NCBI GenBank assembly: GCA_050084515.1
Contig: CM114272.1
Span: 53,382,001 to 53,446,000 of the forward strand
DNA: 64,000 nucleotides
Source of the DNA: Blasia pusilla
Lineage: Eukaryota; Marchantiophyta; Marchantiopsida; Blasiales
Reading direction: 5' to 3'
The notes beneath the pieces are model-generated. The model made no database searches. It saw only the letters and a program-made list of their open reading frames with translations, and had not been told where the DNA came from. This document shows positions 45,471-58,839 of this stretch, in pieces (positions within the stretch are counted from its first letter, which is position 1; each line of letters starts with the position of its first letter). A program made the position numbers and the translations under genes.

Positions 45471-46900
45471 TTGTGAGTCATGATGTGGTGTTCCAAGAAC
45501 AACCTCGTTAAGTGGCGGATATCAGTGGTCCATCCATATTATCATCAAATGAAGAGATAACCCACCAAAGCACACCACCAATGTTCACACCAGATCATCA
45601 AGAAGAAGAATTTGGTGATGATTACAAAGAGCAACTGCTCTTCCACTACGGTCTTGATACCCTAAGTGGATAAAGCAGCTCTTGGATGATAAGGATCCAC
45701 CAACAATTGATGAAGTTGTTACATATCCAAGGAGATCCAAGAGACTAGAGGAGCATAATAGAGCTTCCGCACATCTTGTCAATATGGCCTTGATGGTGGA
45801 AGAGCCATCATGCTTGGATGAGGCCCTTTCTCATCCTCAAAGGAGAAAGGCCATGAAAATGGAGATGGACGCTATTCAAAGAAATGAAACTTGGACTTTG
45901 GTTGAGAAACCAAAGGACAGGAAGATAATTCGCACCAAGTGGGTATACAAGACCAAGTACAAGTCGGAAGGTACATTGGATAAATTCAAAGCGAGGTTGG
46001 TTGCACAAGGATATTCACAAATCAAAGGTTTTGACTACTATGAGACTTTTGCTCCTACTGCAAGGATGACAACCATTTGAATTGTTCTAGCGGTGGTAGG
46101 AACAAGACGTTGGCATGTATACCAATACGATGTGAAGTCTATCTTTTTGGAGTCTCAAGGAGGAGGTGTATGTATCTCAACCACCAGGTTTTGAGACACC
46201 CGGATCAGAAGAGAAAGTGTGTTTGCTTCATCAAGCAGTGTATGGGTTGAAGCAAGCCCCAAGGGTATGGTATCAATGAATACATGCATTCTTCCAAGAG
46301 AAGGGTCTCATCAAGAGTCCGTCAGAAGAAAATTTATGTGTTTTACAAAGATGGGATGTATATGTTGATAGTCTTGTATGTGGATGATCTGATCATCACA
46401 ATATACCACAGTAAGAAAATAGAGGAAATGAAGGGAGTGTTGAAATCTGAGTTTGAAATGTCAGATTTAGGTCTTTTGCACTACTTTATATGGCTAGAGA
46501 TTTGGCAACGGTCTGATTCCATTTTTCTCTCTCAGCAAAAGTATGCTAGAGAAATCTTGAAGGCATTCCGGATGACCTAGTGTAAAGCAGTGGTCTTGCC
46601 AATGGAGGAAGATTTGAAACTCTCAATGGAGTATGTTTCACCATTGGTAGATGAAAATTTGCACAGAAAGTTTGTAGGCAGTTTTATATTTTTGTGCAAC
46701 ACTAGACCAGACATTAGCTTCGCTGTGGGAGTATTGAGTAGGTTCTCAACTAAACCTCATGAGAACCATTGGAAGGCAGGGATGTGCGTGTTGAAATACA
46801 TCAAAGGCACTATTGAGTACGACATCACGTATGGAGCAAGGATGGAAATGAGAGCCTTTTGTGACTCGGATTAGGCAAGAGATTGAGATCTTGCAGATCA
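45471..46900 (+). pseudogene. pol: Copia reverse transcriptase
   Basis: KWVYKTKYKSEG and FKARLVAQGYSQ near 45940-46010, then YDVKSIFLE, and the catalytic YVDD at 46377-46388 (LIVLYVDDLIIT). YEMSDLG-type motif EFEMSDLGLLHYF near 46453 and RPDISFAVGVLSRF near 46705 confirm copia RT. Stops at 46078, 46578 and 46872. Confidence 0.92.
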
Positions 46901-46933
46901 GTTTCGGATTATTGTTTCTTGGTAGGATGAGGT

Positions 46934-47272
46934 GTGGTTTCATGGGTCAACAAGAAGCAACCTATAGTGGCTCTTTCTTCTACCAAGGCAGAGTACAGGG
47001 CGGCTTGTTATGCTTCTTGTGAAGTAGTATGGTTGAGATGGATATTGGAGGACATAGGAGAAGCACAAGAAAGTGCTACTGTAATGTCGTGTGACAATCA
47101 GAGTTGCATTGCCATGTTACATAATCCTGTGTTTTATGCTCGTACGAAGCACCTAGAGATCCAATTTCATTTTGTTTGTGAGTTGATCAAGAGAGAGGTT
47201 TTGAAGTTAGTCTATTGTTCAACAGAGGATAACCGTGCAAACATCTTCACGAAAGCTTTGAGCGGATAACAG
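46934..47272 (+). pseudogene. Copia RNase H
   Basis: Contains IVALSSTKAEYRA (Glu) and SCDNQSCIAM (Asp), then ARTKHLEIQFHFV and RANIFTKAL, the normal C-terminal end of copia Pol. Open over about 111 codons. Confidence 0.9.
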
Positions 47273-47336
47273 CTTCACCGACATGTGAAGGGTCTTGGCA
47301 TCGGTCCAAGATAATAGTTCACATGAGAATGGATAT

Positions 47337-47345
47337 TGAAGGGGG
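47337..47345 (+). promoter_or_regulatory. Copia polypurine tract
   Basis: tgaaggggg immediately before the 3' LTR, the plus-strand primer. Confidence 0.85.
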
Positions 47346-47752
47346 TGTTGGATTCTCAACATCCACTTCTCTGAGCATCATTAATCTGATCGGCCCCCTT
47401 GTATGAGGAGAAGCATAGATTGATGGTTCCCACTTAGATGTCAAAGGAGTCATAGTAATATGACGTATGTGGTTTATGGAGAAGCGTTACAAGGATTATC
47501 TAACTCTATATTGCATCAGGGTGGCCCGCACCCTGATGCAATAGAAATGAAGAAAAATAGGTAAAAAATCCTAGTTTCCCGAGTAGTGAAATAGTCGGGA
47601 GTCACAGCAGTAGCCCATTCTCGTATGTCGAGTTATCTCTATGTTCAAGTTCCATCGAAGTTCTTCTGTGAGCGCACAGACGGACTAGGTCACTTTGTAT
47701 CTCCAAGTTTTGTATAGATTTGAGTGATTTCGTCACTTTTGGTTTTCTCACA
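47346..47752 (+). repeat. Copia 3' LTR
   Basis: Same ends as the 5' LTR. Carries a perfect 12-bp-stem hairpin at 47512-47540 (TGCATCAGGGTG / CACCCTGATGCA) that is not present in the 5' LTR. Confidence 0.95.
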
Positions 47753-47757
47753 AGTGT

Positions 47758-47989
47758 ATATTGTGGTGGATGATCATTTTCATTTATTTCCCATAATGGG
47801 TAATCAGGTTGTGTTGTATTTTTAAGGTCTAATCAGACCATACATGGGGCAATATCCTTCCCATGGAACTGGTCATGATTACTGAAGCTTCAAATAATAC
47901 CAAATCCCAAGATGTTTGTGCTAAGCTTTGGTTGGGTAAGATGCACCTTGTCCCCCACATACAACTGCAAATACACCAAATGCAATAAC
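47758..47989. other. No recognised feature
   Basis: Unique-looking AT-rich flank of the copia insertion. Confidence 0.4.
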
Positions 47990-48817
47990 CACATAGAAGT
48001 TAGACAGTAAGCAAGTAAATGATTGAGATACGTTCCCAAGTATCAAATTTACTCGGATTACCTCGGCGAAGGTCCATCCCTCTATAGATAATTTTCTTGA
48101 AAATCTCACAAGTGCCACCTGATTGTTTATGGACTATAAGAATACTACAAGGCATAGACATATGTGTAGGAAATATAAAGGATATCTGTTATGTTAACTT
48201 ATAGCCAATGAGCACCAAAATTTAGGATCTAAAAAATAAAGCTCATAAAATATTACGTGTTTTTTTTTGTAATTGGTTCCTCTCAATTCACCCTCAATGG
48301 CATTTCCAAGACTTCAAGTCACATCACTTGTTGCATGAATCTTCTTCTTCTTCTTCTTCTTCTTTGGGGAGATGTCAATGTCCATGGTTGCCAAATCTGA
48401 AAAAATATACTCTCATGAATTATATTCTCAAAAAACATATTACAAAGATTACTGAAATTTTTCCGAGAAATCTCAAATGAGAAGAACCACTCATATGAAA
48501 CCTAAGTAATTCAACACCTTTAAAATAAAAAAAATAATCACCCTTTATTCACTCCCTGTCAATAGATTTGAAGGACCAAGAAATTTGCATCTAAGATGAA
48601 AGATAAGCAAGACACGGTCTTATTTCTTTACGAGAAAAGAATATTGTTGTTTTCTCAATCACCCTTTAAAATGAGATGAAACTCAAAATCAAAGAAGGGA
48701 CATTCTTTGATTAACCCAATCATAAGGAAACATGTGAAATGGATACATTATCCATGAGCCATGACATATATTGGATGGTGTATATTTTTCCTTTAACCAC
48801 TTGCACCTTTCTCTTCC

Positions 48818-48964
<147 letters not shown>

Positions 48965-50461
48965 ATTAACAATATCACATGCCCTGTATCCAAGGCCCAT
49001 AATACTAAAATATAGCATAAGTAAAAAAAACTCGAAATCATCATATTAATCTGATAACATAAATTGAATCTAATTTAAATGACTACTTATCCTTTGGCGT
49101 AGAAGACATCTTCTGAGTCCACCATCCCCATCAGTGTATTCAACTTCTCTTCTACTTGATGGTGGCTCATCTATAGTTCATTCCTCTTGCTCTCTTGAAT
49201 TTTTGTTGTTGTTTCCAACTACGACCTGATGTCCCGAATGCCTTCATCCAATCTACTTTCCACATCAAGGAGTTGGGAAGTCAAGTCTGAATCTCCTCCC
49301 TATAGAACCCAAGCGTGATATCACGTCTATATGGATGAAATATGGTAGTTAGTACAAATGTAATAGGTTATGACAATATCATGCTTGTGTATCCTAAACT
49401 TAGTCTGAAAAGAAACGTACTTGAAATCCCCATTGACTTCTCATCCTTAAGTGCACATTGAACTAGCTATCCATAAGGTCTAGGGAGTGAATTTCTAATG
49501 GAACTCCTCTCCATGTGTTCCCTAATCCATAATTCCAACATAATATGGTTAATCAGAGGATATTAAAATAATCCACAAGAATGGAAAGACAAAAGGGAAG
49601 GATGTTTGAAATATACATTCCATATTTCTGGTCAAGTTAACAACAATAATAGATAATATAATACAATGATCAAGAGAAATTTTTGTGCTTACAATGAAAC
49701 CCTCCAAGCCTCCCTTACCACTGTAGTTCAAATTGACGACATCTAAGCAAACCTTCAATATTTTTGGGGCCTTAAACTTGCATGTTTTTTATATTGACTA
49801 ATCAATAATGCCTCCACCCTAAACCCTTTGCTTCAAGTTGATATGAGACATCTTGATGGGCCCCTTATTTAATCCAATAGGCCTTCAAAGCCACTCTCTG
49901 AGTTTTTAGGAGTTGAGAAAAATTTCTCCTTAAGTACTCAAGATCCAATGATGGCGCCCTGACATACATATATGATTCATTCATGTAATTCATGACCATG
50001 GCCATATTGACATGGTCTTGTGTACTTAGCTCAATGACTGACAAGTGGAGATAACACATGGACTTTCATATCACTAAGCCAAGGTACATATCCACGAACC
50101 TTGGTCTTCAGATACCCATCGAGCATAAACTTGCATCATGGTTTTAGATTCAGATCTTTGCGTTAATTCATCTCATTTATCCATGAATCATGTTTGGATC
50201 TGCTAGCCTTTCCTCATGTAGATATCCAAAGCAATTCCTTCAAGTGATACTAAGTACTCAACAATGACTACTATGGATTATGATGGCACTAAACGTGTGA
50301 TGCTAAAATAAAATTTTATGTTGTTCTTATGAATCATTCTCCAATGAAGATCTAAGTTCGAAGAAATAGAATAATGATTGGTATGCAAAAACTCAACAGT
50401 GAAGCTTTGAAATTAGAGGGCCAAAAAATATCAAATGCTTTCTAAGATTGAAATAATATCA

Positions 50462-50465
<4 letters not shown>

Positions 50466-50503
<38 letters not shown>
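50466..50503. repeat. (AG)19 microsatellite with GT tail
   Basis: 38 bases of AG repeats followed by a short GT run. Confidence 0.97.
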
Positions 50504-50506
<3 letters not shown>

Positions 50507-52004
50507 GTGTGTGTGAGAGTGTTTGTTACCTACTACGTGCTGTACATGTCCTTTGTGAGTAGGGCTTAGAGTCATGCTTAGAGATTCACACAATTGACTA
50601 GCAATAGGAGACAAATACTCCCCTTGTTGGAAATAAGGGGTTGGAGCGTGTGTAAATCAATCTGGTGCATTTGATGCTCCTCCCTGTTTAGAAACCTTTA
50701 AAATAAATGCTAGCCATGAATATAAAAAAAAGCACAAATTTTTGTATACCTACCTTGATATATAAGAATACTAAATAGGATAAAATTTAAGTAGAATCAT
50801 ATACTTACAATTGGAACCCATGCATGGCTGTTTCGAAGAAATACTACTCACTGCCCATTGTGGTTGTGGTGCAAATGGATAAGGCCATGGACTATAAGGT
50901 TGTGTTGGAGGTGCCTGAGGACTATAAGGACTATAGGGTTCCATTGCATCTCGCTTCAACCTCATTCCTCCCCAGGATATGATGGTCGAGGAAAACTCCC
51001 TCTTCTTACACAACTATATTTTTTACCAGGAGTAGGCATGCTCCAATGTCCAACCACATACTCAACGGTCTCTCTAGCTTGATTATGGATTCCATGTGCT
51101 TCCTTCGCATCATCCCGTTTGACTTGTTTAAGTAGGATAAACTTTAGAACATGCAAGCAAAATGCCTAGATTTGAACCTGCATCATTAGGCCCATAGTGA
51201 ATTATTTTACCACTAGCCCACGCATTATTACATGTATTGATACAATACAATCCCCGCTATATGATATGGCACGAAGCAGATTGGGTAGAGGACGACGATT
51301 GATGTTTTTCTCCGTATTCAAAATTTTCCTTCCGAGCTCGGAAACACTTAGATCTTCTGATCTAGTACTCGGAGACTCCGCCTCGGTGGTTTATTGGAGG
51401 CCTCCACAAAAAGAGATGATTTCTCTCTCCTCGTGTGAAATTTCGATGGCTTGTTGTGACTTAAAAAATCAAAGATCACCAATTAGGAGTAAATAAAACT
51501 TTAAAAATCACTCATAATTATGCTCTAAATCCCAAGTATGAAGCATATAAGTTGTCCCAAGTCTAGCTAAATCTATATAGCTAGACTTACAATAATGGGG
51601 CACAACCGAAGATGATAGCTTCACGAGCCTTTCTCAACCTCACATTTTCCTCAAGCATAAGTTCATAAGGAGTTTGAGAAGGGTCCTCCTAAAGATTTGG
51701 ATGTGTAGGGAACATGAGGGTTTCTAGAAAAATAGGATTTGACGTAGTTCTCCCATTCCCCTCATATAATTCCTTTCTATCTTTGATGCTGGAAGTCTCT
51801 AGCTCGGTGAATTTTGTCTTCTCAACCATTGGCTCTGAACAAAAAGAAAAATCAGGTTTCTTGCAGCAAAACGTAAATAATCTAGTAAACATGCCAACTT
51901 AGTCATGCTCCTCACCAGACTCTTCACTTGATGAGCCAATTTCTATAAATATATCTGTATCAACTACTTTGTCAAAGTGTCTACGTGCTATGGCTATTTT
52001 GTGA

Positions 52005-52415
52005 TCATTTAGCTCTATCTCTAAGAGTATTTAATACTGGTGATCTATAAAGCGAGTGCGTAGGAGCCTTGAGACCACTATAGCTTTCATTGTCTCCATA
52101 ATTCACATCAGCCTCTTCTGCAAACACTCTACATGCCCTAGCTTCTTTTCGAAGGACCACTTTCCACCCACTTCCTTCACGAGCATCGCCAAAAATTACT
52201 CGCTCAATTTGAGAAGGAAAAAAAATGGGCTGGTATGATGGTGATTCACATGACTTTAGATTAGCTAATAGAAGACCTTCCTTATCTCTTTTCATAGATC
52301 TTTGATGAGATTCCCATTCAGACGTAACCCACCTCCCTCTCATTGAGACAATCATCTTATTTGAGATACCATAGTCAAACATCAAGATATCTACAAGAGT
52401 TCCAACATAGCTAAA
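52005..52415 (-). pseudogene. DUF4216-like exon
   Basis: Open for about 137 codons, with an AG acceptor at its left end in reading direction (CAATCTTTAG) and in-frame MFDYG right after. The run GRWV, 30-odd residues, FFPSQIERVIF, GWKVVLRKEAR has the spacing of DUF4216 domains, which occur in plant CACTA-type elements. It ends with TGA at 52005-52007, either a true stop or an unused donor. Confidence 0.6.
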
Positions 52416-53300
52416 GATTGAGGTTTTTTAGTCTTATGCTCGTCCACAAATATGAATATCACTATCAAATATGCTGAACGTATTGATTCTACCCTTCCCT
52501 TCTACACTATAATGGTTCCCATGTGCTGTCATACTCTTGTATGAAAGCATCTTAGGTTATGGGGATATAGAAAACGCAAATGTCGATGGGAAAATAACCA
52601 AATAATTTTCCTTACCCTCTTGAAGCATTGCTATGTAAACCTAGTTCTCAAAGGTGATGTGTGGATTCTCCAATTCATACTTCCTGCACATGAAGTGCAT
52701 AAGTGTGGATGAGAAGCAACGAATTGATATAACAAAGCCACAACTTAAGGAGTCAATCCAAGGTTGCAAAAAATGACCATGAATTTCATAAAAGATTCCA
52801 AGTACAACTCACCAGATCCTATTTTCATTGATTATGTGTTGTGTAAAATATAGTGATGAGCCAACCATAAGAAATCACGAGAGAGTCTTGCAGATATCCT
52901 TGCCCCTCTAGCTCCTTTCTTATTACTCCGTCTTCCTTGCCATCATCCCAAACCTGTATCCTAATATATTAATTTCCTCAAACCTGTAAAAGATCATGGT
53001 AGTCTTCTTGCCCTGATGGAGTGTTGTATTGGTTTGTTGAATCAAAGGGACAATTATCTTCATCACGTTCATCATCCCCCAACTCACTATCTCTATCGCT
53101 ATCATGAAGATGGTCATATTGAGTGAACATGTCCCTTAACATCCTTTAGACATCTATGTTGTAATGTACCCTCCTTATTGCTGGTCTCTTCTGGTGTGGA
53201 TATATTACTAGGTAATCCATCTCAATTTTTTGGATGAAATTCGTGCTTTGGCCCTTGAAGGGCTCTCCCTCGAGAATGGGACTGAGGAATGGTCATTCCT

Positions 53301-54834
53301 CATTTGAGGAATCCCATTCTTGCATATTTCTTGGGGTTCAGAAGAGATGAAACCGCTTAAATTTTATAAGGTGTTCTTGAACCCTATGGAGATAGAGATA
53401 AGTCCCACCCTCATATTGATTAAAGGGGCACCTCACCCTCTTTATACCCAACTTACGAGCCAAAACTTGCTCCCTCCGCCACAATTTATAATCATGTGCT
53501 AGTATTCATTGGGATGATTAATGCCCAATCTATCTTGAGAGGAGCTTGGTGGTATCATGCTTAGCCACGCATAGAGATAAATATATGTAGGTATAAGTTT
53601 TACTCTTCCTACCAATATTAAGGAATTAAAAAAAATGGGGAAAAATATGATAGGTTTTGTGTATACCCGCGAGGAGATTTTTCAGTTTGATGATTTTAAG
53701 GTGATCTCTGGATTGAGTTCAATGTGTTTCCCTCGCACCGTCCGCTGTACCCAAGTCTCTGTGAGCGAGAAATCTATGCAATTCGCCTAAAATTTTGTAT
53801 CAGTTGGAATGTGAGGACCAAAAATCTTTATTTATCTTGAGAATATTAGCTAGATAGATCACAAAAGAGCATTAATATTGTATGAAAGAAGATATATATT
53901 ACCACTATACAATTTTTTCCAAGCTCAGGTATAGCAACTGTGTGCCATAAGGTTGTGGGGTGACTAGGATATGGATTATGTGAGGGTAAGTAGGCTTCCT
54001 TGCAAAACTATGATGATATGCCATGTCTTATGAGGGTATATTTGGCTCATCGATAAGATCAAATGTTGACTTACTCCTAAAGTTGGTCTCTCTTTATACA
54101 TATGAGCATTCATTCTACAACAATGTAAAACAACTTCATATCTTCTTATGCAGAACTCTCGTCTCTTTCAAATGTTCTACACATAAAAAAAAAGGTTTTC
54201 TATCATGGAATTCCAACTCCCACTGTAGCTGGCATATTACAAAAACTTAAACCAAAATGTTATAAGTTTTTTTTTCTGTCCCGTACACGCAATTCACAAC
54301 AATTGCCTATACAACTTGGGCATGCAAACCCTCCAAGAAATGTTCCAATTTTGAAACATGTGCAAATCTTCTATCCAAAGGTGGAATCAAGTCTAATATG
54401 GCAGAATTCAATGGAGAATTTGACATTTGCACTGTTTGTTTTAATCACACTATGAATCTGGTTCAAAAAGTTAAGCATATCCCCACCTGAAATGCCTCTC
54501 TGTATAAAATCATCATCATGGAAAATATGCATCGTGCACTCGCTTACAACTTCACGAATACTCAACCACAGTAAAATAGACTTTAGGATTCCCAACCCCA
54601 TATTTATCTTATCCCAATAGAAATAAATGCATTTTTTTTCTTATGGTAACACCACAGGGGATGGATCCAAGGTGTGCTATTATCTTCATAACAAATTTTG
54701 CAAGCCAAATATGAATCATGTGTTCGAAGCAATTTGATTGTTTCATCATTTATTACTCCCACAAGGATAACTTTTGGCTACTGGCGAGTGAGGGCAAATA
54801 TTAGTATGCTCCTTTATCCATCAACGGATTTTTT
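53301..54834. other. No recognised gene
   Basis: Mixed AT-rich sequence. A nested double hairpin lies at about 53273-53321 (GAATGGGA / TCCCATTC enclosing TGAGGAATG / CATTCCTCA). Short frames at 53320-53502 and 54023-54250 match no family. Confidence 0.4.
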
Positions 54835-56760
54835 AGTATTAGTAATTTTGTTGTTCTCCACTCTATTTTCTTCTCTCGTGACTGTGTTATTCTCCTGTGT
54901 TAATCTCTCCATTCAATGTTCTTTCCTCCCTCGTGGCCGTGTTACTTAGTGCCGTGTCAAAGTGTTTCTTTGTATATCTTGAATTTTGGTTAAAAAATTA
55001 TATTATCCGTACGGGTTCTTCTCTTCGCCGTCTAGTTGCAATTATTGTAGCTTACAACACACCTCCTCAACTTGCTACACCGTGGAGTCAATTCTTGGTT
55101 CCATTGGTAATATATATTTTATATGAATGACATTAGGTAAGAATTTAATACTACCACTCCTTACATCATTTTTTTTATTCCTAATAGTATCTTATAGTAA
55201 GAATCCTACATACTAACCATGATTTGGACCTTTTTCGGAACTCTTCAATTGCAAAAAATAGGAATTCCTAATCTTCCCATTGATGACGTTATCATTAATA
55301 TTGCATTATTGGAAGTCCATTATTATTTACAAGATCAAGGAAAGAGATTGTCTGACTTCCCAGACATGCTCCAAGCTAATTTTGAAAGCCTTCATTCACA
55401 CTTATATTAGGAGGAAAAAGAGCTATCATACGATATGGAAGAATTATTTGAGCAAGTGCAATCGAGAGAAGCGTGTCTAAGCAAAGGACAACGCATTATA
55501 TGGGACACTATGCATGATGAACTTGATCAAATATGCATAAATGCTACACCATCTCCAAAAGTTTTTTTCATCGATGGTCCAAATGGAATTGGATAAATAT
55601 TTCTATATAATCTTCTGATTGCAAGTGTAAGGACTGCAAGAGGTATAGCTTTGGCTATAGCATCATCGGGTATAGCAGCTCTATTTTTAGATAAAGGACA
55701 TATCGCGCTTCAAGATTCCCATTAATCTTCACGAAAGCTCTACTTGCAAGTAAGTGCCATTAATTATTCTAATTAGCTTTAGTTATGTTAATATATCAAA
55801 TGAAATTTAATTACTCCAATTATTATGACTTCTAATTTTCTTCCCTTTTTGTTGGTAGTTTATCGGTGGATAATGATGGAGTGTGCTTAATTCGTGAGAC
55901 AATACTCATTATATGGGATGAAGTACCTATGACTCATCGTCATGCCTTTGAGGTCGGGAATCAAACTTTACGTGATATCATGGGAGTTTTGTTTGATGAT
56001 TTACGATAATTACTATTTTGTGGAAAACTTATGTTATTTGGTGGTGATTTTCGTCAAGTGTTGGCTCTTGTTCGTCATGGGGATCGACCGTAAATCATCC
56101 AAGCCACCATAAAGAGATCGTCTCTTTGGTCTAATGTAAAGGTGAAGAAGTTGAAAGCAAACATGCGAGTTCAAAGGTTGGAAGGTCATTTGCGTGATGA
56201 ACAACAAGCTTTTGTTGATTGGTTATTGGAAGTGGGAGAAGGTCGTGTCCCTTTGTACCCTCATTTTGGAGAAGATTTTATACAATTACCATCTGAAATT
56301 GTTACTAAAAGTAACAAGATATGTGATCTTATTGATTTGATCTATGGAAATTTTCCTAGCTGATTCCATGACATTGATTTCTTAAGAGATACGACTCTTT
56401 TGAATCTAAGAAATAAAGGAGTTGATGACATAAATGCAAACATTATGTCTCAATTTCGTGGAGAGGTAATCCTTTTTACTTCTGTCAATATGTTTTTGGG
56501 AAGTTTGGATACTGATATTACTTTTTCTCACTAATTCATTATATATTGTGTACAAGAGCATATATACATTTTCCTATTACTATTAATAAGTCTCAAGGTC
56601 AAATTTTACAGAAGGTTGGCATTTACTTGACTAATCTTGTATTTTCTCATGATCAATTAATTATATGTAGCATTGTTTAAAGTAGGGAAGAAAAGTTTCG
56701 TCCACATTAACATTGGAAGCAATGAACATTCAAATAAAAATCGTGACCACACACGAAATA
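54835..56760 (+). mobile_element. Helitron 2: decayed helicase region, Rep missing
   Basis: Same lineage as Helitron 1. In order: LRRLVAIIVAYNT (55030s), IGIPNLPIDDVIINIALLE (55260s), a broken Walker A (FIDGPNGIG then stop, 55570-55595), RGIALAIASSGIAALFLD (55637-55690), Walker [16 protein letters not shown] (55915, intact), LMLFGGDFRQVLALVRHGD (56030-56085), RVQRLEGHLRDEQQAF (56170), and ITINKSQGQILQKVG near 56580. About 300 bases between the last two blocks are missing compared with Helitron 1, and the Rep part is absent. An intron-like donor GTAAGT follows 55749. It supplies the empty site for the insertion in Helitron 1. Confidence 0.85.
56142..56363 (+). pseudogene. Helitron 2 helicase open segment
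   Basis: Uninterrupted 73-codon piece with RVQRLEGHLRDEQQAF, VDWLLEVGEGRVP and LPSEIVTKSNKI, aligning to 16759-16968 of Helitron 1. Confidence 0.75.
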
Positions 56761-58685
56761 TATAATACAAAAAATATTATGATGAAATGCAATTTGAGAG
56801 TCTAATTCACTTTCCTTCAATATTACATCATTTCACTTTACCAATTTGAACTAAAGCAAATTTCTTACTAATGAGAAATATGGATTTTTTAACAATAAAA
56901 ATTATTTGATTATAATAAAAATCCACAAACAACCTTACGTGCATTGCGAGCCGTAATCTAAAATGACTAGCCGAGGGGCTAAGTGCGAATTTGCCAAACC
57001 CTGCGGAGGATTGAATGATCGTTGGCCCATCGTTACCGTCGGCCATATGTACGACACGACACGACACTACTGCAATGCGCTGACTTTGACCCATTAGTCT
57101 TTCCTACTGTTATAGTTGACTCGCGAGAATTGTCCTGGTCCTCTGGGCCCCTAGAGTCCTAGTGTCGGACTCCCAGTCGCCAGTCACTCCAGTGAGCGCA
57201 TTGCTCGCAGTCTCGCATGCGAGCAATATGCGCGTATGTCCTGACAATATAGTTCCATACACAAAGTACTCGATGGCACTTATACACTCGAGTCCTTACT
57301 CGTTCTCTACTTACACTAGAGCGGAAACCGGTACATGGCCGGTATTTTACACCCGGAAGCGGTAAAATTAGTTTTCGAACTGGTTTTCAAACACCTAAAT
57401 CGTGACGTCTGGAGGATGTGGCTTTCGAGTACTTGACTTATGGGTTTTATTGAATTCTTTCCAAACAAAATTTACACTATTAACAGAAGAATGGTTCTTA
57501 AGCGGGCGACACATTAAATTTCAACACATGGTAGGGGAGGGGGTATTCGAATAACGGTGGTTTAGAAAAGGCAAGGGGGGCATTCAAGTAAGAGGTCTTT
57601 AAGGGTAGGGTTGGGAGAGAGGGCATTCAAATAATAAGTAACATATTGGAATTTTATTATTTGACCATTATTTGGAGAAGTAGATCCTGTATAGAAAACC
57701 CATAAGGATTTGAATGAAAGGTGATTATAATGGGTGATTATAAGTATTTATAGCAAATTTTTTTAAAATTTATGTCTTAAATCACATGTGATGGAAAGGG
57801 AAAATAAATTTTAATGGAGAAGAAGTATATTAAATTTAATGGAAAGGTCATTATTTAGGGGATTGGAATATCATTTAAATTTGAATGGAGTACTCTAATT
57901 ACTTAGAAGAGTGAAATGTTATTACTCTTTTAATATTTTATAAAATAATTATCATATTTTAAATTTTAAATGAATGATGTGATTATTTTAAAAATTAATA
58001 GTGTTAATTCACACTCGATATTTTTTTAAAGGAAAATAAATTTAAATGGAAAATAAAATTTTATTTTGTTAATTAAAATTCATTAAAAAAATTAGTGAAT
58101 GTGATTTTGAAAAGAATAATTATTTTTAGAACTTTTAAGGAGGAATGTAATCACTTAAGGGAGATACATATTATCTAGAGATGATTTTCTTATTTTTTTA
58201 AGATTTATAAAAGTGGAAATTATATTAAAAATTTAAAATTAAATCGGATAGGATGGATGGATGGAAGTGGCCGGATGTAAAGAACCTCTAACGGATGGAC
58301 GCATTTCATTTCCAGAAATGTGTAGCCGTAGAAACTAAAACAGACAAGAACACGGATTAGGGCAAGGCCCTAATCCGATTTAGTTTTTTTTCGAATTTGG
58401 GTTCCAGCTCTGACCTTCTTACGCCTCGACTTTACATTTGTCAAACCGGGGTCTTTGTGCTTTCCAGATCCGGAGTCTTCGGGTGATCATCGGATTAGTT
58501 TGCGTATTACAACGCTTTGATTACGAGCGATAAGCGAGATTATGCGCAAAGAGTATTTCAACATCGGATTACCTTGCGCATTACCGTGGATAAGTGAGTT
58601 TATGAGTTAAGTGTCCTCTAACGCAAGCTTAGCGGGGAAAGGCAATTCGAATGTCACAAAATCTGCACCACAAGAGAATGATGCA
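56761..58685. other. No recognised gene; CpG-richer island near 56.95-57.4 kb
   Basis: 56770-56950 is AT-rich and may be Helitron 2 tail. 56950-57420 is CpG-rich; it contains a hairpin at 57196-57233 (GCGCATTGCTCGCA / TGCGAGCAATATGCGC). 57430-58240 is AT-rich with no gene. 58300-58685 is balanced, with two similar words (cggattagtttgcgtattac near 58490 and cggattaccttgcgcattac near 58565). Confidence 0.4.
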
Positions 58686-58839
58686 CTTCGATAAAAACGT
58701 GTGATGGAAAACCCATTGGAAGTACAAAAGAGGGGGACTCAAAGAGTCAAAACCTGAAGGCTACAACAAGACCAGAAAGGAAGAAGGGGCATTCCCCCTT
58801 GAAACTCACCAACAACAGAGACAATATCAAGCAACAACA

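Larger units (their letters stand above)
42891..47752 (+). mobile_element. Ty1/copia LTR retrotransposon, complete but degenerate
   Basis: Two 407-bp LTRs, primer site, Gag, PR, INT, RT, RNase H in copia order, polypurine tract, and a perfect five-base target duplication AGTGT at 42886-42890 and 47753-47757. The LTRs differ at roughly one base in ten, so insertion is old. Coding frames contain many stops and frame changes, so it is non-autonomous. Confidence 0.97.
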
